Assembly (NCBI RefSeq): GCF_002802915.1
Contig: NZ_PEBJ01000003.1
Span: 62,001-126,000 of the forward strand
Direction: 5' to 3'
Source: Bifidobacterium felsineum
Lineage (GTDB): Bacteria; Actinomycetota; Actinomycetes; Actinomycetales; Bifidobacteriaceae
Length of the DNA: 64,000 nucleotides
The notes below the pieces were generated by a model that was not told the origin of the DNA, made no database searches, and was given only the letters and a program-made list of their open reading frames with translations. Each line of letters starts with the position of its first letter. Position 1 is the stretch's first letter. Positions 46,920 to 58,494 of this stretch are shown here, one piece after another. The position numbers and the translations under genes are program-made.

Positions 46920-48323
46920 ATGAATTCCGTCGCGCCCGTGAACACAACGAATAACGCGCAGTCTTTAGTACCGATCATTGTGATGATGGTCGGCAGCTTC
47001 ACTGCAATCTTGAACCAAACGCTGATGACTGCGGCACTGCCGCATCTGATGCGCGATTTCGGTCTGCCCAGCAACACCGTGCAATGGTTGAGCACCGGAT
47101 TCATGCTTACCAACGGCATCATGATTCCAATCACTGCATTTCTGATTCAGCGGTTCACCACACGCCAGTTGTTCTTCTATGCCATCGGCATGTTCCTGTT
47201 TGGCACGCTCGTCTGCACATTCGCACCCGGATTCTGGGTGCTGCTGTTGGGCCGTATTCTGCAGGCAACCGGCGCGGGCATTGTGATGCCGCTGCTGCAA
47301 ACGGTACTGTTCCTTACATTCCCACCAGACAAACGCGGTACGGCAATGGGTTGGTTCGGCCTGGTCATCGCATTCGCTCCGGCACTGGGCCCAACTTTGT
47401 CTGGTCTGATTATTGATTTTCTGCCGTGGCGATTCCTCTTTGTGCCGCTGATCGTCATCGCCGTCACCGTATTGGTCCTCGCCATCCCGACGGTGAAGAA
47501 CGTGACCACGCAGACCAATCCGACAATCGATATGCTTTCGATTGTGCTCTCCACACTTGGTTTCGGCGGATTACTGCTTGGCTTCAGTCTTGCCGGCCAG
47601 TCAGGCTGGGCTTCTCCGGATACGTTGGGCTCGCTTATCATCGGCGCGGTCGCGCTATGCGCATTCATTCATCGTCAGCTGCATCTCGAGCGTCCGATGC
47701 TCGACTTCCGCGTATTCGCTCGGCCGATGTTCGCCTTATCGATGCTGGTGATCGTACTGGTATTCGTCACCTTCATCGCCACGATGAACATCCTGCCGAT
47801 GTACATACAGAATTCGCTGGGTATGACTGCCCTACAGTCCGGTTTGCTGTTGATGGGCGGAGGCGTGGCTGAAGGCATATTCAATCCGGCTGCCGGCCGG
47901 CTGTTCGATCGCATCGGCATTCGTCGCATCGCCCCACCCTCCATTGCCGTGATCGCCGTGGCCACATTCGCCTTGTCTCGCATGACCGCCAGCACACCGG
48001 CATGGTATCCGGCATTGTTCTTTACCATCATGATGACCGGTGTGGCATTTTGCCTGATGCCGCTCACCACCACGGCGCTCAACCAGCTGACCGGGCCGAT
48101 GCTGCCTCATGGCACGGCGATGAACAATACGTTGCGTCAGACATGCGCCGCCATTGGCATCGCCATCAACTTCACCATCATGACGATGAACACGCAGCCG
48201 GCATCCGTAGCAGGCTCGGCGGCCGCCGGCCTTGCACATGGCGTGGATGCAGTGTTCCTCATCGCCACCATCGTGGCAGTGGCAGCATTCGCACTCTCGC
48301 TCCTCGTACGCGACCGCGATTGA
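46920..48323 (+). CDS. MFS drug exporter, DHA2 (EmrB/QacA) family
   Basis: A 467-residue proton-driven exporter with about 14 membrane helices. Motif A-like RFTTRQLFFYAIGMFLFGTLV, motif B GRILQATGAGIVMPLLQTVLF (near residue 120) and motif C GLVIAFAPALGPTLSGLI (near 145) define the antiporter group. TMs cover nearly all of the protein with a break near residue 185-200. The start at 46920 follows GAGG. It is 42 bases after the ElaA-like gene in the same direction, so likely co-transcribed. Substrate unknown. Confidence 0.93.
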   Translation: MNSVAPVNTTNNAQSLVPIIVMMVGSFTAILNQTLMTAALPHLMRDFGLPSNTVQWLSTGFMLTNGIMIPITAFLIQRFTTRQLFFYAIGMFLFGTLVCTFAPGFWVLLLGRILQATGAGIVMPLLQTVLFLTFPPDKRGTAMGWFGLVIAFAPALGPTLSGLIIDFLPWRFLFVPLIVIAVTVLVLAIPTVKNVTTQTNPTIDMLSIVLSTLGFGGLLLGFSLAGQSGWASPDTLGSLIIGAVALCAFIHRQLHLERPMLDFRVFARPMFALSMLVIVLVFVTFIATMNILPMYIQNSLGMTALQSGLLLMGGGVAEGIFNPAAGRLFDRIGIRRIAPPSIAVIAVATFALSRMTASTPAWYPALFFTIMMTGVAFCLMPLTTTALNQLTGPMLPHGTAMNNTLRQTCAAIGIAINFTIMTMNTQPASVAGSAAAGLAHGVDAVFLIATIVAVAAFALSLLVRDRD

Positions 48324-48607
48324 TGGGACGTGCGATAGGAGATGGCATATTGCCATAACCTGCCCGGGCAACTTCATTGAGACGCCCTCATGAAGCCAAC
48401 TAACCAACACTTGCCCATCTGGCCTCACGGAAACAAGGTAATCGAAGTCTACTGGGCACCAAATGGCAGATGGCTTCATTGAGCTGAATTCAACGAAGCC
48501 GTCTACCCGTCATCTGCCCGTCTGACTGCGCTGAGGGCGCTGAATGCAGCCAGCCGGGCATGAACTGGCTGCATTGCATCGACCACTAACCAGAAAAGAA
48601 TATTCAA
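48324..48607. terminator. Intergenic region with convergent-gene hairpin (48543-48575)
   Basis: No gene in 284 bp. AATGCAGCCAG (48543-48553) pairs with CTGGCTGCATT (48565-48575), the likely shared terminator of two convergent MFS genes. GGCTTC/GAAGCC repeats occur upstream (48471-48502). Confidence 0.65.
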
Positions 48608-50083
48608 TTACGCGCGTTGCGGCACATCTCTGCGCGACAGCATCAGCACATACCAGGCAACCGGCAGCGTCAGCAGGCCACCGGCCACAAACACCCACGC
48701 GATAGGAATCACATCGGCAAGTGGCGCGAAGATGAGCATGCCCAACGGCATGCCGAGCGTGGACAGCATGGTATCGAGGCCGAATACGCGACCGACCATT
48801 GATTCATCGGATTCGGACTGCATCACCGTACGCATCGGGCCGACGCAAACCGCTGAAGCAACACCGTTCAACACATCGATGATGAGATACACCAGCAGGT
48901 TCCGGGAGACGCCCAGGCCAATGACCGTGATACCGACCATAGCGATGCCAAGTGCAACGGCATACATTTGCGCAACACTTCTGTTGAGCAACTTGGGACC
49001 GATGGCAGACATCAGTGCACCGCCGAGCAGCATGCCGACGCTTAAACCCAGTTCGTTGGCCGCGAGCTTGTCAGAGGCGGTAGTCAGGTTTATGAATCCG
49101 AGGTTCAGATTGATACCCTCGTATTCGCGGGTCATGAGCAGCAAGGTCAAATTCATCGGCGCGACCGACATCAAGCAGGTCAGCGCATCGCCAAGAATCA
49201 CACCTTTAAGATGCGGATGGTGCATCGCATACGCCAGTCCGGTCTTCAAATCGGCAAAGGTACGACGCAGAATTGCGATGGGACGGGCGGCAGCAGAGTC
49301 AGTGCCACCGGCAGTTGCACCGCTCCCCCGTGCTTCCACGGCATCATTCTGCACAGTATTGCTCTGCACAACACTATCCTGCGCAGCAGTATTCCGCACA
49401 ACCGCACGAGGTACGCGAATCAGCGCAACAAAACTCACGCCAATCACCGCAGTGGTCACATCCACCAGCAGGATCGCCCACAATGGCACCAAGTTGACCA
49501 GTACTGCAGCAAGCGCGGGCGCAGCGATGCGATTCGCCGAGTCAATCACGCCGAATATCGCATTGACACGCAGCAATTTACTTTCCGGAACCACATCCGG
49601 AATAAACGATTGCACGGCCGGCTGCTGGATGCCGCCACCAGCCGAGCGAATCAGCAGCACGACGAAAATCAGCGACAGGCTTGCCCAGTTCAGCGCAAAA
49701 CTGACGGACAGCAGCACAGTCACACCGGCAATAATCAAATCCGGCAGGATAATCAGCGCTTTACGATTGTATCGGTCGGCCATTGGCCCGCCGAAAATTG
49801 AGACCAATGACTGCGGCAATACACCAAACAGGGTGGCCAGCAGCATGGCCGAACCGGTTCGGGTTTGCAGGACAATCCACCACCAGATGGCGAATTGCAC
49901 CACGCTGGAGCCAAGTAGCGAAAACGCCTGACCGGTAAGCAGCAGTGCGGCACGTTGCATCCATCCGGTTTCAGATGGATCAAGTGCAAGCCCGCCAGAC
50001 GGCGCAGACGTCGATTCTGAAGCCGAACCGGGCACCGTCCCGTTTTCGGGCAGCGTCGATTCCTCGGAGCATTGATGAGACAT
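48608..50083 (-). CDS. MFS transporter (EntS/MFS_3 type)
   Basis: A 491-residue transporter with 12 predicted helices. MFS motif A is GGPMADRYNRKALII (near residue 100). The cytoplasmic loop between the halves is long and has an imperfect Val/Gln/Asn/Asp repeat (RNTAAQDSVVQSNTVQNDAVEARG, near 245-270). The group exports siderophores or macrolides. I start at the ATG at 50083; GAGAGAAAG lies rather far upstream, so the start is uncertain. It converges on the DHA2 exporter. Confidence 0.85.
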   Translation of the reverse strand: MSHQCSEESTLPENGTVPGSASESTSAPSGGLALDPSETGWMQRAALLLTGQAFSLLGSSVVQFAIWWWIVLQTRTGSAMLLATLFGVLPQSLVSIFGGPMADRYNRKALIILPDLIIAGVTVLLSVSFALNWASLSLIFVVLLIRSAGGGIQQPAVQSFIPDVVPESKLLRVNAIFGVIDSANRIAAPALAAVLVNLVPLWAILLVDVTTAVIGVSFVALIRVPRAVVRNTAAQDSVVQSNTVQNDAVEARGSGATAGGTDSAAARPIAILRRTFADLKTGLAYAMHHPHLKGVILGDALTCLMSVAPMNLTLLLMTREYEGINLNLGFINLTTASDKLAANELGLSVGMLLGGALMSAIGPKLLNRSVAQMYAVALGIAMVGITVIGLGVSRNLLVYLIIDVLNGVASAVCVGPMRTVMQSESDESMVGRVFGLDTMLSTLGMPLGMLIFAPLADVIPIAWVFVAGGLLTLPVAWYVLMLSRRDVPQRA

Positions 50084-50476
50084 ATACGTGTTCTGAACTT
50101 TCTCTCTCGCGCGACAGACGAACGATATGGATTGTTTATTGCTACATATCGATATCGCGCAGTGTTGATTTGCATATGACAAAAACCGGCATACCCGCTG
50201 AATTAAGTATGCCAAGGCCCACGCATGGGCCTACTTACCCGTTAGATCGCAGGCTTCAGCGCGAATCGCGCCATCGTCATCATGCAACGCATAGAACACA
50301 TAGTTGCTGACCATAATCATCGACGTTGACATGCTGCTTAGATCCGGCGCACCATGTCCATTCTGTGGGACACAGGCAGAGCGGCAATGCAGCAAACCAC
50401 ATAACCACAGATACGCCAATGGCCCGCACCCACAACATATGTTGCAGGGCGGGCCATTAATGTCTTTTAGTATCGC
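50084..50476. other. 393-bp region downstream of ptsI: hairpins and a weak short ORF
   Basis: On the minus strand, after ptsI, AATGGCCCGC/GCGGGCCATT (50418-50458) forms a hairpin without U-tract. A weak ORF (50231-50419, no good ribosome site) follows and may be a gene remnant. Then come GGCCCA/TGGGCC (50216-50231) and a true terminator at 50181-50213. The left end (50084-50180) is the MFS promoter region. Confidence 0.5.
50181..50213 (-). terminator. Rho-independent terminator downstream of ptsI
   Basis: On the minus strand GGCATAC pairs with GTATGCC around a 12-base loop, followed by GGTTTTTG. It is the best-formed terminator after the PTS operon. Confidence 0.75.
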
Positions 50477-52105
50477 TCAGTGATTGCGGATGGCGTTGCG
50501 CAGGGGCAGGACGCTGGTGGGCGAGACGGACAGTTCGTCGAGACCGATCTCGAGGAACTTGTCGGTCAGACTCAGATCAGCGCCCAATTCACCGCAGATG
50601 CCGCACCAGATGCCGTGGCGATGCGCGGCATCGGTGGCCATCTTGATCATGCGCAGCACGGCTGGCGAATGTGTGTCAGCAAAGCGTCCGAGGTTCGGGT
50701 TCTGCCGGTCGCAGGCCAGCGTGTACTGGGTCAGATCGTTGGTGCCGATGGAGAAGAAGTCGACCTCGGCGGCCAGTTCATCGGCCATGATGACCGAGGC
50801 GGGCGTTTCGATCATGATGCCGACCTGGATGTGCTCGTTGAAGTCGATGTGCTCGCCGCGCAGCTCCTCCTTGACCTCTTCGAGAATCTTCTTGGCGTCG
50901 CGCACTTCCTCAACCGAGGTGATCATGGGCAGCATGATGGCGATATTGCCGTACACGGAGGCGCGCAGCAGGGCGCGCAACTGCACCTTGAAAATCTCCG
51001 GCCGGGTCAGGCAGATACGGATGGCGCGGTAACCGAGGGCGGGGTTGTCCTCATGCTCCAGATTGAAGTAGCCGACCTGCTTGTCAGCACCGATGTCGAG
51101 CGTGCGGATGACGACGAGTCGGTCACCCATCTTCTGCGCGACTTCCTTGTATGCCTGGAACTGGAACTCCTCGGTCGGATAGTCCTCACTCTCCAAGTAC
51201 AGGAACTCACTGCGGAACAGGCCGATGCCTTCGGCGTCGTTGGCCAATACTGCGGCCACATCGGACGGGCGCCCGATGTTGGCATACAGGCGAACCTTCT
51301 GGCCACTCTTGGTTTCGGTAGGCTTGCCCTTGAGCTCCTGCAGCAGACGCAGATGCTCCTCGTACTTGGCCTTCTTGCCCTGATATTCAGCGAGGGTCTC
51401 CTCATCCGGATCAACGAACACCAGGCCGCTGGTGCCGTCAATCACTGCGGTATGACCGTCGTCGTCCGGATCGAAAGCATCGCCGATGCCGATGATGGCG
51501 GGCAGACCCATCGTGCGGGCCAGGATTGCGGTGTGCGAGTTCGCGGAGCCCTTGGCGGTCACGAAGCCCAAAACCTTGGCGCGGTCGAGCTGCACGGTCT
51601 CGCTAGGAGCCAAATCCTCGGCAAGAATGATCCGACTCTCGCCACCATCCTCATCTTCAGCGGCTCCTCCACGCTTGCCTTCGAGCACGTTGATCACGCG
51701 GCGGGAGACATCCTTGACATCGGCGGCGCGCGCCTGCATGTACGAGTTGTCCATCGCGGCAAACATGGCGGCGAACTGTTCGGCGGTGCTGTTGACCGCA
51801 AACTCTGCGTTCACTTTGCTCTGCGCAATCAGATCTTCGATACTTTCCACATAATCCGGATCCTGCAGCATAAGCTGATGGGTATCGAACAGCTCCGCCT
51901 TACCTTCACCGAACTCCGCCGCGGTCTTGTCACGCAGTTGCTTCAGCTGGTTGACGGCCGTATCACGGGCCGCGCGGAAGCGTTCCACTTCGGCCTTCGG
52001 GTCGTCGACCACGCGGCGTTCCACGGCGTGGTCGGCGGTGTCGAGCACGCGGATCGCGCCAATGGCGATGCCGGCGGAGACTCCAACGCCTTGTATCGTT
52101 CTCAT
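50477..52105 (-). CDS. ptsI: PTS Enzyme I (phosphoenolpyruvate-protein phosphotransferase)
   Basis: A 542-residue Enzyme I, which takes phosphate from PEP and passes it to HPr. The phospho-histidine motif is GSANSHTAILARTMGLPAIIG (near residue 190). The PEP-binding C-domain shows GIGLFRSEFLY (near 295), MLPMITSVEEV, IGIMIETPASVIMADELA and FFSIGTNDLTQYT (near 455). The ATG at 52105 shares a base with the ptsH stop (TGATG). Last gene of a run IIC-IIB-IIA-GH1-ptsH-ptsI, so the general PTS enzymes may follow a sugar-specific promoter. Confidence 0.97.
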   Translation of the reverse strand: MRTIQGVGVSAGIAIGAIRVLDTADHAVERRVVDDPKAEVERFRAARDTAVNQLKQLRDKTAAEFGEGKAELFDTHQLMLQDPDYVESIEDLIAQSKVNAEFAVNSTAEQFAAMFAAMDNSYMQARAADVKDVSRRVINVLEGKRGGAAEDEDGGESRIILAEDLAPSETVQLDRAKVLGFVTAKGSANSHTAILARTMGLPAIIGIGDAFDPDDDGHTAVIDGTSGLVFVDPDEETLAEYQGKKAKYEEHLRLLQELKGKPTETKSGQKVRLYANIGRPSDVAAVLANDAEGIGLFRSEFLYLESEDYPTEEFQFQAYKEVAQKMGDRLVVIRTLDIGADKQVGYFNLEHEDNPALGYRAIRICLTRPEIFKVQLRALLRASVYGNIAIMLPMITSVEEVRDAKKILEEVKEELRGEHIDFNEHIQVGIMIETPASVIMADELAAEVDFFSIGTNDLTQYTLACDRQNPNLGRFADTHSPAVLRMIKMATDAAHRHGIWCGICGELGADLSLTDKFLEIGLDELSVSPTSVLPLRNAIRNH

Positions 52106-52365
52106 CACAGGTTCTCCTTGAGGAACTGCTTGAACTCGGCGGCGGCCTTGACCTCGTCGTTGCCCTGCACCTTGACGGTGACCTCGTCGCCCTGCTTGAC
52201 GCCGAGTCCCATGACACCGAAAATGCGCTTGGCGTCCACGGACTTGCCGTTGCGGGTGACGATGATGCTCGACTGGTATTCCTGTGCCTTAGCGACCAGC
52301 AGTCCGGCGGGGCGGGCGTGCATGCCCTCGGGGTCGGATACGGTGAACGTGAATTCCTGAGACAT
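52105..52365 (-). CDS. ptsH: PTS phosphocarrier protein HPr
   Basis: An 86-residue HPr with the phosphorylated His in GMHARPAGLLV (His15/16 region) and the regulatory serine region KSVDAKRIFGVMGLGVKQGD (Ser near residue 43-46 is replaced by Lys-Ser-Val-Asp, so HPr-kinase type control is doubtful in this actinobacterium). It accepts phosphate from Enzyme I and gives it to EIIA. The ATG at 52365 follows AAGGAGC. It lies 61 bases after the GH1 gene and is coupled to ptsI. Confidence 0.96.
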   Translation of the reverse strand: MSQEFTFTVSDPEGMHARPAGLLVAKAQEYQSSIIVTRNGKSVDAKRIFGVMGLGVKQGDEVTVKVQGNDEVKAAAEFKQFLKENL

Positions 52366-52426
52366 GATGATGCTCCTTATACGTTTGATGCGTTGCGCTT
52401 GAAGCGCCTTGTATACGTAATGTGGT

Positions 52427-54628
<2,202 letters not shown>

Positions 54629-54747
54629 TTATGGGTGTATTGAGTGTTGATTAAGGAGGGGGCCCGGCAAGGGTGGTTGCTCGTACCGGGCTCCCATGTC
54701 ATCCGACCATTGCCGATCGGAAGAGTTGGGCCGTTCGATGCGGCGTC

Positions 54748-56109
54748 TCAGGCCTTGGCCGCGGCGGCGGCCGTCTCGATGTCGGCGTCGTTGGCGGCCT
54801 GTTCGGCGACCCATGCCTGGTCCTGCTTCTTGACGAACGGCAGGTAGACGACCACGGAGATCACGAGGATGATGAGCTGGATGAGCGCGGCCTTCCAGCC
54901 GCCCAGCAGGAAGCCGGAGATAATCACCGGGGTGGTCCACGGCACCTGGACGGCGCCGAACGGGGGCAGGAAGCCGATGTACATCGCGCCGTAGGTGATG
55001 ATCATGGCAATCAGCGGGACGACGATGAACGGGATCAGGAAGAACGGGTTGAACACGATCGGCAGGCCGAAGATGACAGGCTCATTGATGTTGAACAGGC
55101 CGGGCACGACGGACAGCTTCGACATTTCCTTCATCTGGCTGGACTTGGCCACGATCAGGCCGGCGATGAGCAGGCCGAGGGTGATGCCGGTGCCGCCGAA
55201 CTTGACGAAGCAGTCGACGATCTGCGGGGTGAGGATGTGGCCGCCGTCGGCGGTGGTCACGGCCTTGCCGGCATCCATGAGGGCCTGGTTGGCCACGGAG
55301 TTGGCGGTCAGCAGCGGAGCCATGATGCCCATGACGACGTTCGGGCCGTGGATGCCGCACCAGAAGAGGATGGAGATGAGCAGGGTGATGATGATCGCGC
55401 CGGCCCAGTTGTCGGTGAGGTTCTGCATCGGGGTCTGCAGAATCTTGAAGATGAGTTCGGTGAAGCTCACGCCGCCGAACACCTGGCACAGGTGGTAGAT
55501 GACGGCGGAGCCGAGCACCACGAAGAAACCGGGGATCATGGCGGAGAACGCGTTGGACACGCCTTCGGGCACGGAGTCGGGCAGTTTGATCTTGAGGTTG
55601 TGCTTCATGCACTTGACGAACACCAGGCCGGACAGCAGGCCGACGATGATGGCGGTGATCACGCCGTTGCCGCCGGTCCATGAGGTGGAGATCGCGCCGG
55701 ACACGGAGGCGGTGGTGCCCTCCTTGATCGCGTCGACGGTGCTGTGGTCGATGCTCACCGAGGACGGGGAGAGGATGAAGAAGGCGACCAGAGCCAGCAG
55801 ACCGGAGGAGATGCCGTCTTCCTTCTCGTTGCGCGCGTAGGCGAAGCCGATGCCGACCGCGATGATGACGGCCAGGATATTGAATGTTCCGGCGGAAACT
55901 TGGTTCAGGCCGATGTTCCACTTGTCGGTCAGCAGATTGTTCATGAAGTCCGTGTAGCCCTCGAACGGCAGGTTCGCGAGCAGCAGGAACAGCGAACCCA
56001 CCAAGGTGGCCGGCATCGTGAGCACGAAGCCGTCCTTCAGAGCGGTGACCGCCTTGGTCGTCGCGAATTTCATGAAGCCGTTGAGCAGTTTGTTGCCGAA
56101 CTCCTTCAT
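54748..56109 (-). CDS. PTS lactose/cellobiose-family EIIC permease
   Basis: A 453-residue membrane permease of the lactose/cellobiose type with about ten helices. Seen are the N-terminal FGNKLLNGFMKFATTKAVTALKDGFVLTMPATLVGSLFLLLANLPF, the central WCGIHGPNVVMGIMAPLLTAN (near residue 240) and VPGLFNINEPVIFGLPIVFNPFFLIPF (near 335), the sugar-site signature NEP. First gene of the operon; its promoter and operators are at 56185-56272. Sugar likely a beta-glucoside such as cellobiose, from the GH1 partner. Confidence 0.95.
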   Translation of the reverse strand: MKEFGNKLLNGFMKFATTKAVTALKDGFVLTMPATLVGSLFLLLANLPFEGYTDFMNNLLTDKWNIGLNQVSAGTFNILAVIIAVGIGFAYARNEKEDGISSGLLALVAFFILSPSSVSIDHSTVDAIKEGTTASVSGAISTSWTGGNGVITAIIVGLLSGLVFVKCMKHNLKIKLPDSVPEGVSNAFSAMIPGFFVVLGSAVIYHLCQVFGGVSFTELIFKILQTPMQNLTDNWAGAIIITLLISILFWCGIHGPNVVMGIMAPLLTANSVANQALMDAGKAVTTADGGHILTPQIVDCFVKFGGTGITLGLLIAGLIVAKSSQMKEMSKLSVVPGLFNINEPVIFGLPIVFNPFFLIPFIVVPLIAMIITYGAMYIGFLPPFGAVQVPWTTPVIISGFLLGGWKAALIQLIILVISVVVYLPFVKKQDQAWVAEQAANDADIETAAAAAKA

Positions 56110-56184
56110 TCTCGTCCTCCTTTGGACTGGTTGATGTCCCCGGGCCGGCGTCCTTGTTGCCGGCCCGATTCCTCTTGTTCAGTA

Positions 56185-56272
56185 TCAAGTCATTCGAATG
56201 AATAGGCATAATCCGAATGACTTGACTACAATATACGAGTTTCATTCGGCTGCGTCAAATTCATTCGAATGA
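56185..56272 (-). promoter_or_regulatory. PTS operon promoter with GntR operators
   Basis: Minus-strand sigma70-type promoter: TTGACG at 56258-56253, 17-base spacer, TATATT at 56235-56230. Operator TCATTCGAATGA lies just upstream (56261-56272), a half-site CATTCGG lies in the spacer, and downstream are TCATTCGAATGA (56190-56201) inside a perfect 12-bp inverted repeat TCAAGTCATTCG (56185-56196)/CGAATGACTTGA (56214-56225). Repression by the adjacent GntR protein is expected. Confidence 0.85.
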
Positions 56273-56362
56273 TTTTTGGATACGGCGTGTCGCCTCCCCG
56301 AGGGAATACCGCGAGACGACGCGCCTCCCCCACCGGCGACGCCGCCTCACGCATATAAGGGA

Positions 56363-57061
56363 CTACTTCAGGTCGGCAAAATTAAAAAACGTGGCCTTCT
56401 TATAGTGGTAGTAGACCGTGCCGGCGTTGAACATGCGGCCGCTGGCCAGATAGGCGTCGTCCTCGACCACCAGGGCAGGATCCCCAGCCGACAGGCCAAG
56501 GAGGTCGGCCCGGCCATGATCCAGCTCTCGCGCGTATATCAGTTTGTCTGCAAAGCCCGTACTCAGCCCCAGGTCCTCGCGAATATACGCATAGATAGAG
56601 CCGCTGGCGATCTCCTCGTTGAGATACGGCACGAACTCCTTGAGATACAGGGCGTACTCGATGGCGAAAGGCTCGTCATCCAACAGACGCAGGCGCGAGA
56701 CGCTATAGACTTTGGCGTCGACGGCGCACTTGAGGCGCGCGGAATCCGCGCCCGCTTCGCGCTGCTCCAGCTTGATCAGCTTGGAGGACACGGAATGGCC
56801 GGGAAACTCCGAAGTCATGCCTCTCGTGCCGTTGATGTTGAGGCAGCCCTCACGCCTGTTCTCCCGGACGAACATGCCGCTGCCCTGCACCGGATACACA
56901 TCGCCAAGCTCGACCAACATGGCAATGGCGTTACGCACGCAGTACCGGGTCGCGCCGAACTGCTCCATGAGCTCGGGCTCGGTGGGCAGCTTTCCCGTGT
57001 CACGATATTTGCCCTTGTCGATCTCCACCTTAAGAATCTTCGCCAGTTCACGGTACTTCAT
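56363..57061 (-). CDS. GntR family (HutC/UTRA) transcriptional regulator
   Basis: A 232-residue regulator: winged HTH in KYRELAKILKVEIDKGKYRDTGKLPTEPELMEQFGATRYCVRNAIAMLVELGDVYPVQGSGMFV (residues about 2-66), then a UTRA effector domain (about 85-232, with SRLRLLDDEPFAIEYALYLKEFVPYL). UTRA domains bind sugar phosphates or similar ligands, fitting a sensor of the PTS product. The ATG at 57061 follows GGAGGG. Copies of ATTCATTCGAAT flank its own promoter, the PTS promoter and the HAD promoter, so it probably controls all three. Confidence 0.93.
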   Translation of the reverse strand: MKYRELAKILKVEIDKGKYRDTGKLPTEPELMEQFGATRYCVRNAIAMLVELGDVYPVQGSGMFVRENRREGCLNINGTRGMTSEFPGHSVSSKLIKLEQREAGADSARLKCAVDAKVYSVSRLRLLDDEPFAIEYALYLKEFVPYLNEEIASGSIYAYIREDLGLSTGFADKLIYARELDHGRADLLGLSAGDPALVVEDDAYLASGRMFNAGTVYYHYKKATFFNFADLK

Positions 57062-57125
57062 ATGACATGCCCTCCGAAATCGCATCATCCAGCCGCGCCA
57101 CATCGCCGCGACACACATAATCCAT

Positions 57126-57155
57126 ATTATCGCATGACTCATATTCATTCGAATT
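57126..57155 (-). promoter_or_regulatory. Promoter and operator of the GntR gene
   Basis: Minus-strand GATAAT (57131-57126) as -10; the operator-like ATTCATTCGAAT (57144-57155) overlaps the -35 position. This would give autoregulation. Confidence 0.6.
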
Positions 57156-57178
57156 ACAGACACATCCATCACCCATAA

Positions 57179-57207
57179 TTGCATGATTCATTCGAATGAA
57201 TTATTCT
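57179..57207 (+). promoter_or_regulatory. HAD gene promoter with operator inside the spacer
   Basis: TTGCAT (57179-57184), exactly 17 bases, TATTCT (57202-57207). The spacer bases 57186-57201 are the perfect 16-bp palindrome ATTCATTCGAATGAAT, so a bound regulator would block RNA polymerase directly. Confidence 0.85.
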
Positions 57208-57266
57208 TAGGGAACACCATCTACAGTTCAGACGCTGATGTCGACATTCCATAGGAGAGTACGCGC

Positions 57267-58082
57267 ATGAGCAAGCCCAAACTAGTATTCATTGACATCG
57301 ATGGAACACTGCTGGACAGCAGCCACCGCATTCCCGAATCCGCGCGAGAGGAGTGCCACCGAGCACAACAGGCCGGTCACCGACTGTTCATCTGTTCGGG
57401 CCGTGCGGCGCTGGACATCGATCCGCCGGTGCTCGAACTTGGGTTCGACGGCATCGTATCCGACGGCGGCGCATGCGCCAAGCTCGACGGCGAGACCATT
57501 ATCGACGAGCGTATGCCCGCTGACTCCGTCCGCATGGCGACCTCGTTCTTCACCGCACACTCCATGCCGTATGCCTGGCACTGCCCCGACGGCATGCACG
57601 CTACCGAACGCTACCTGTACCGGATTGGCATCTGGCGCAAACTGCTGCGGCATCCGCAGATGCGCGGTTCCTGGCACACCATCACCGACCATTCCGTCCC
57701 TCTGCCATTGGTTCGCAAAGGCACGTTCTACATCCCCGAAGATGGCAGTCTCACCATAGAGGACGTGCAGCACGCACTTGCAGGATACGCGACCATCATC
57801 CACGGATCCATCCACGCTTCCAGCGACGACAACGGTGAAATTCTTATCCCCGGAGTCAACAAGGGAACCGCGCTCACCACCATTGCTCAGCGTCTCAACG
57901 TGCCGATAGCCGATACCATCGCCATTGGGGACAGCGAAAACGATCTTGAGATGATTCAGGCCGCAGGCATCGGCGTGGCGATGGGCAATGGCACAGCACC
58001 TGCCAAGTCAGTCGCCGATATGATTGCGCCACACGTCGATAACAACGGCTTGGCTGCAGCCCTGCATCGGCTCCTGCCATAA
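57267..58082 (+). CDS. HAD hydrolase, Cof/YbiV type sugar phosphatase
   Basis: A 271-residue type IIB HAD phosphatase. Motif I is VFIDIDGTLLDS (Asp nucleophile and acid, residues about 8-19), motif II is FICSGR, motif III Lys lies near VNKGTAL (about 198) and motif IV is IGDSENDLEMI. Such enzymes remove phosphate from sugar phosphates in the cytoplasm. The promoter carries a GntR operator in its spacer, so it is likely induced with the PTS, perhaps to relieve sugar-phosphate build-up. The ATG at 57267 follows AGGAGAG. Confidence 0.93.
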   Translation: MSKPKLVFIDIDGTLLDSSHRIPESAREECHRAQQAGHRLFICSGRAALDIDPPVLELGFDGIVSDGGACAKLDGETIIDERMPADSVRMATSFFTAHSMPYAWHCPDGMHATERYLYRIGIWRKLLRHPQMRGSWHTITDHSVPLPLVRKGTFYIPEDGSLTIEDVQHALAGYATIIHGSIHASSDDNGEILIPGVNKGTALTTIAQRLNVPIADTIAIGDSENDLEMIQAAGIGVAMGNGTAPAKSVADMIAPHVDNNGLAAALHRLLP

Positions 58083-58105
58083 CGCCGCCCGCTGTGCACT
58101 TACTG

Positions 58106-58396
58106 CTATCGCACGGCGGTCATCGCGTCCACGAACAGCCGTACCGCTTCCGATGGATTAATCGGATAGAACAATCCGTAACCAATGGTTACATTCCACT
58201 CCACCGGTATGGTGCGTATCATCGGGTGGATGTCGGTGCCGAATGTTCGCGCGACGATGAGATCGCCATTGGCGGCACATGTATTGAATTCCTCGAAGGT
58301 GTATTGCTCCATGTCAATCAACGTGACACCGGGAACCTTACTCACCAAAAGAGTGAACCCAACCCATAATAGAGAGCAGTTGACCACTGCGTGCAC
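58106..58396 (-). pseudogene. C-terminal remnant of a LysR-type regulator
   Basis: A 96-codon ORF whose last 75 residues look like the end of a LysR effector domain (VPGVTLIDMEQYTFEEFN, then YGLFYPINPSEAVRLFVDAM). No DNA-binding domain is present, and no ribosome site precedes the GTG used. The divergent MFS gene sits where the rest of the LysR gene should be. I infer a deletion. The frame is still open, so a short protein cannot be ruled out. Confidence 0.6.
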
Positions 58397-58494
58397 TCAT
58401 ATGATTCCCTACAATGCATTGCTTGGAAGTGCTGCACAAGGGGCCTATCGATGATTGGCCTGCATTCGCAGCAAAGCATAAGGAGAGCATGCAT

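Noticed and set aside
50231-50419. 62-codon ORF between ptsI and its terminator
   Set aside because: No adequate ribosome site at any start and no recognisable domain; mentioned only as a possible remnant in the gap entry.
50480-52360. 626-codon plus-strand ORF opposite ptsI/ptsH
   Set aside because: Antisense shadow of clear PTS genes, with the same type of unnatural composition.
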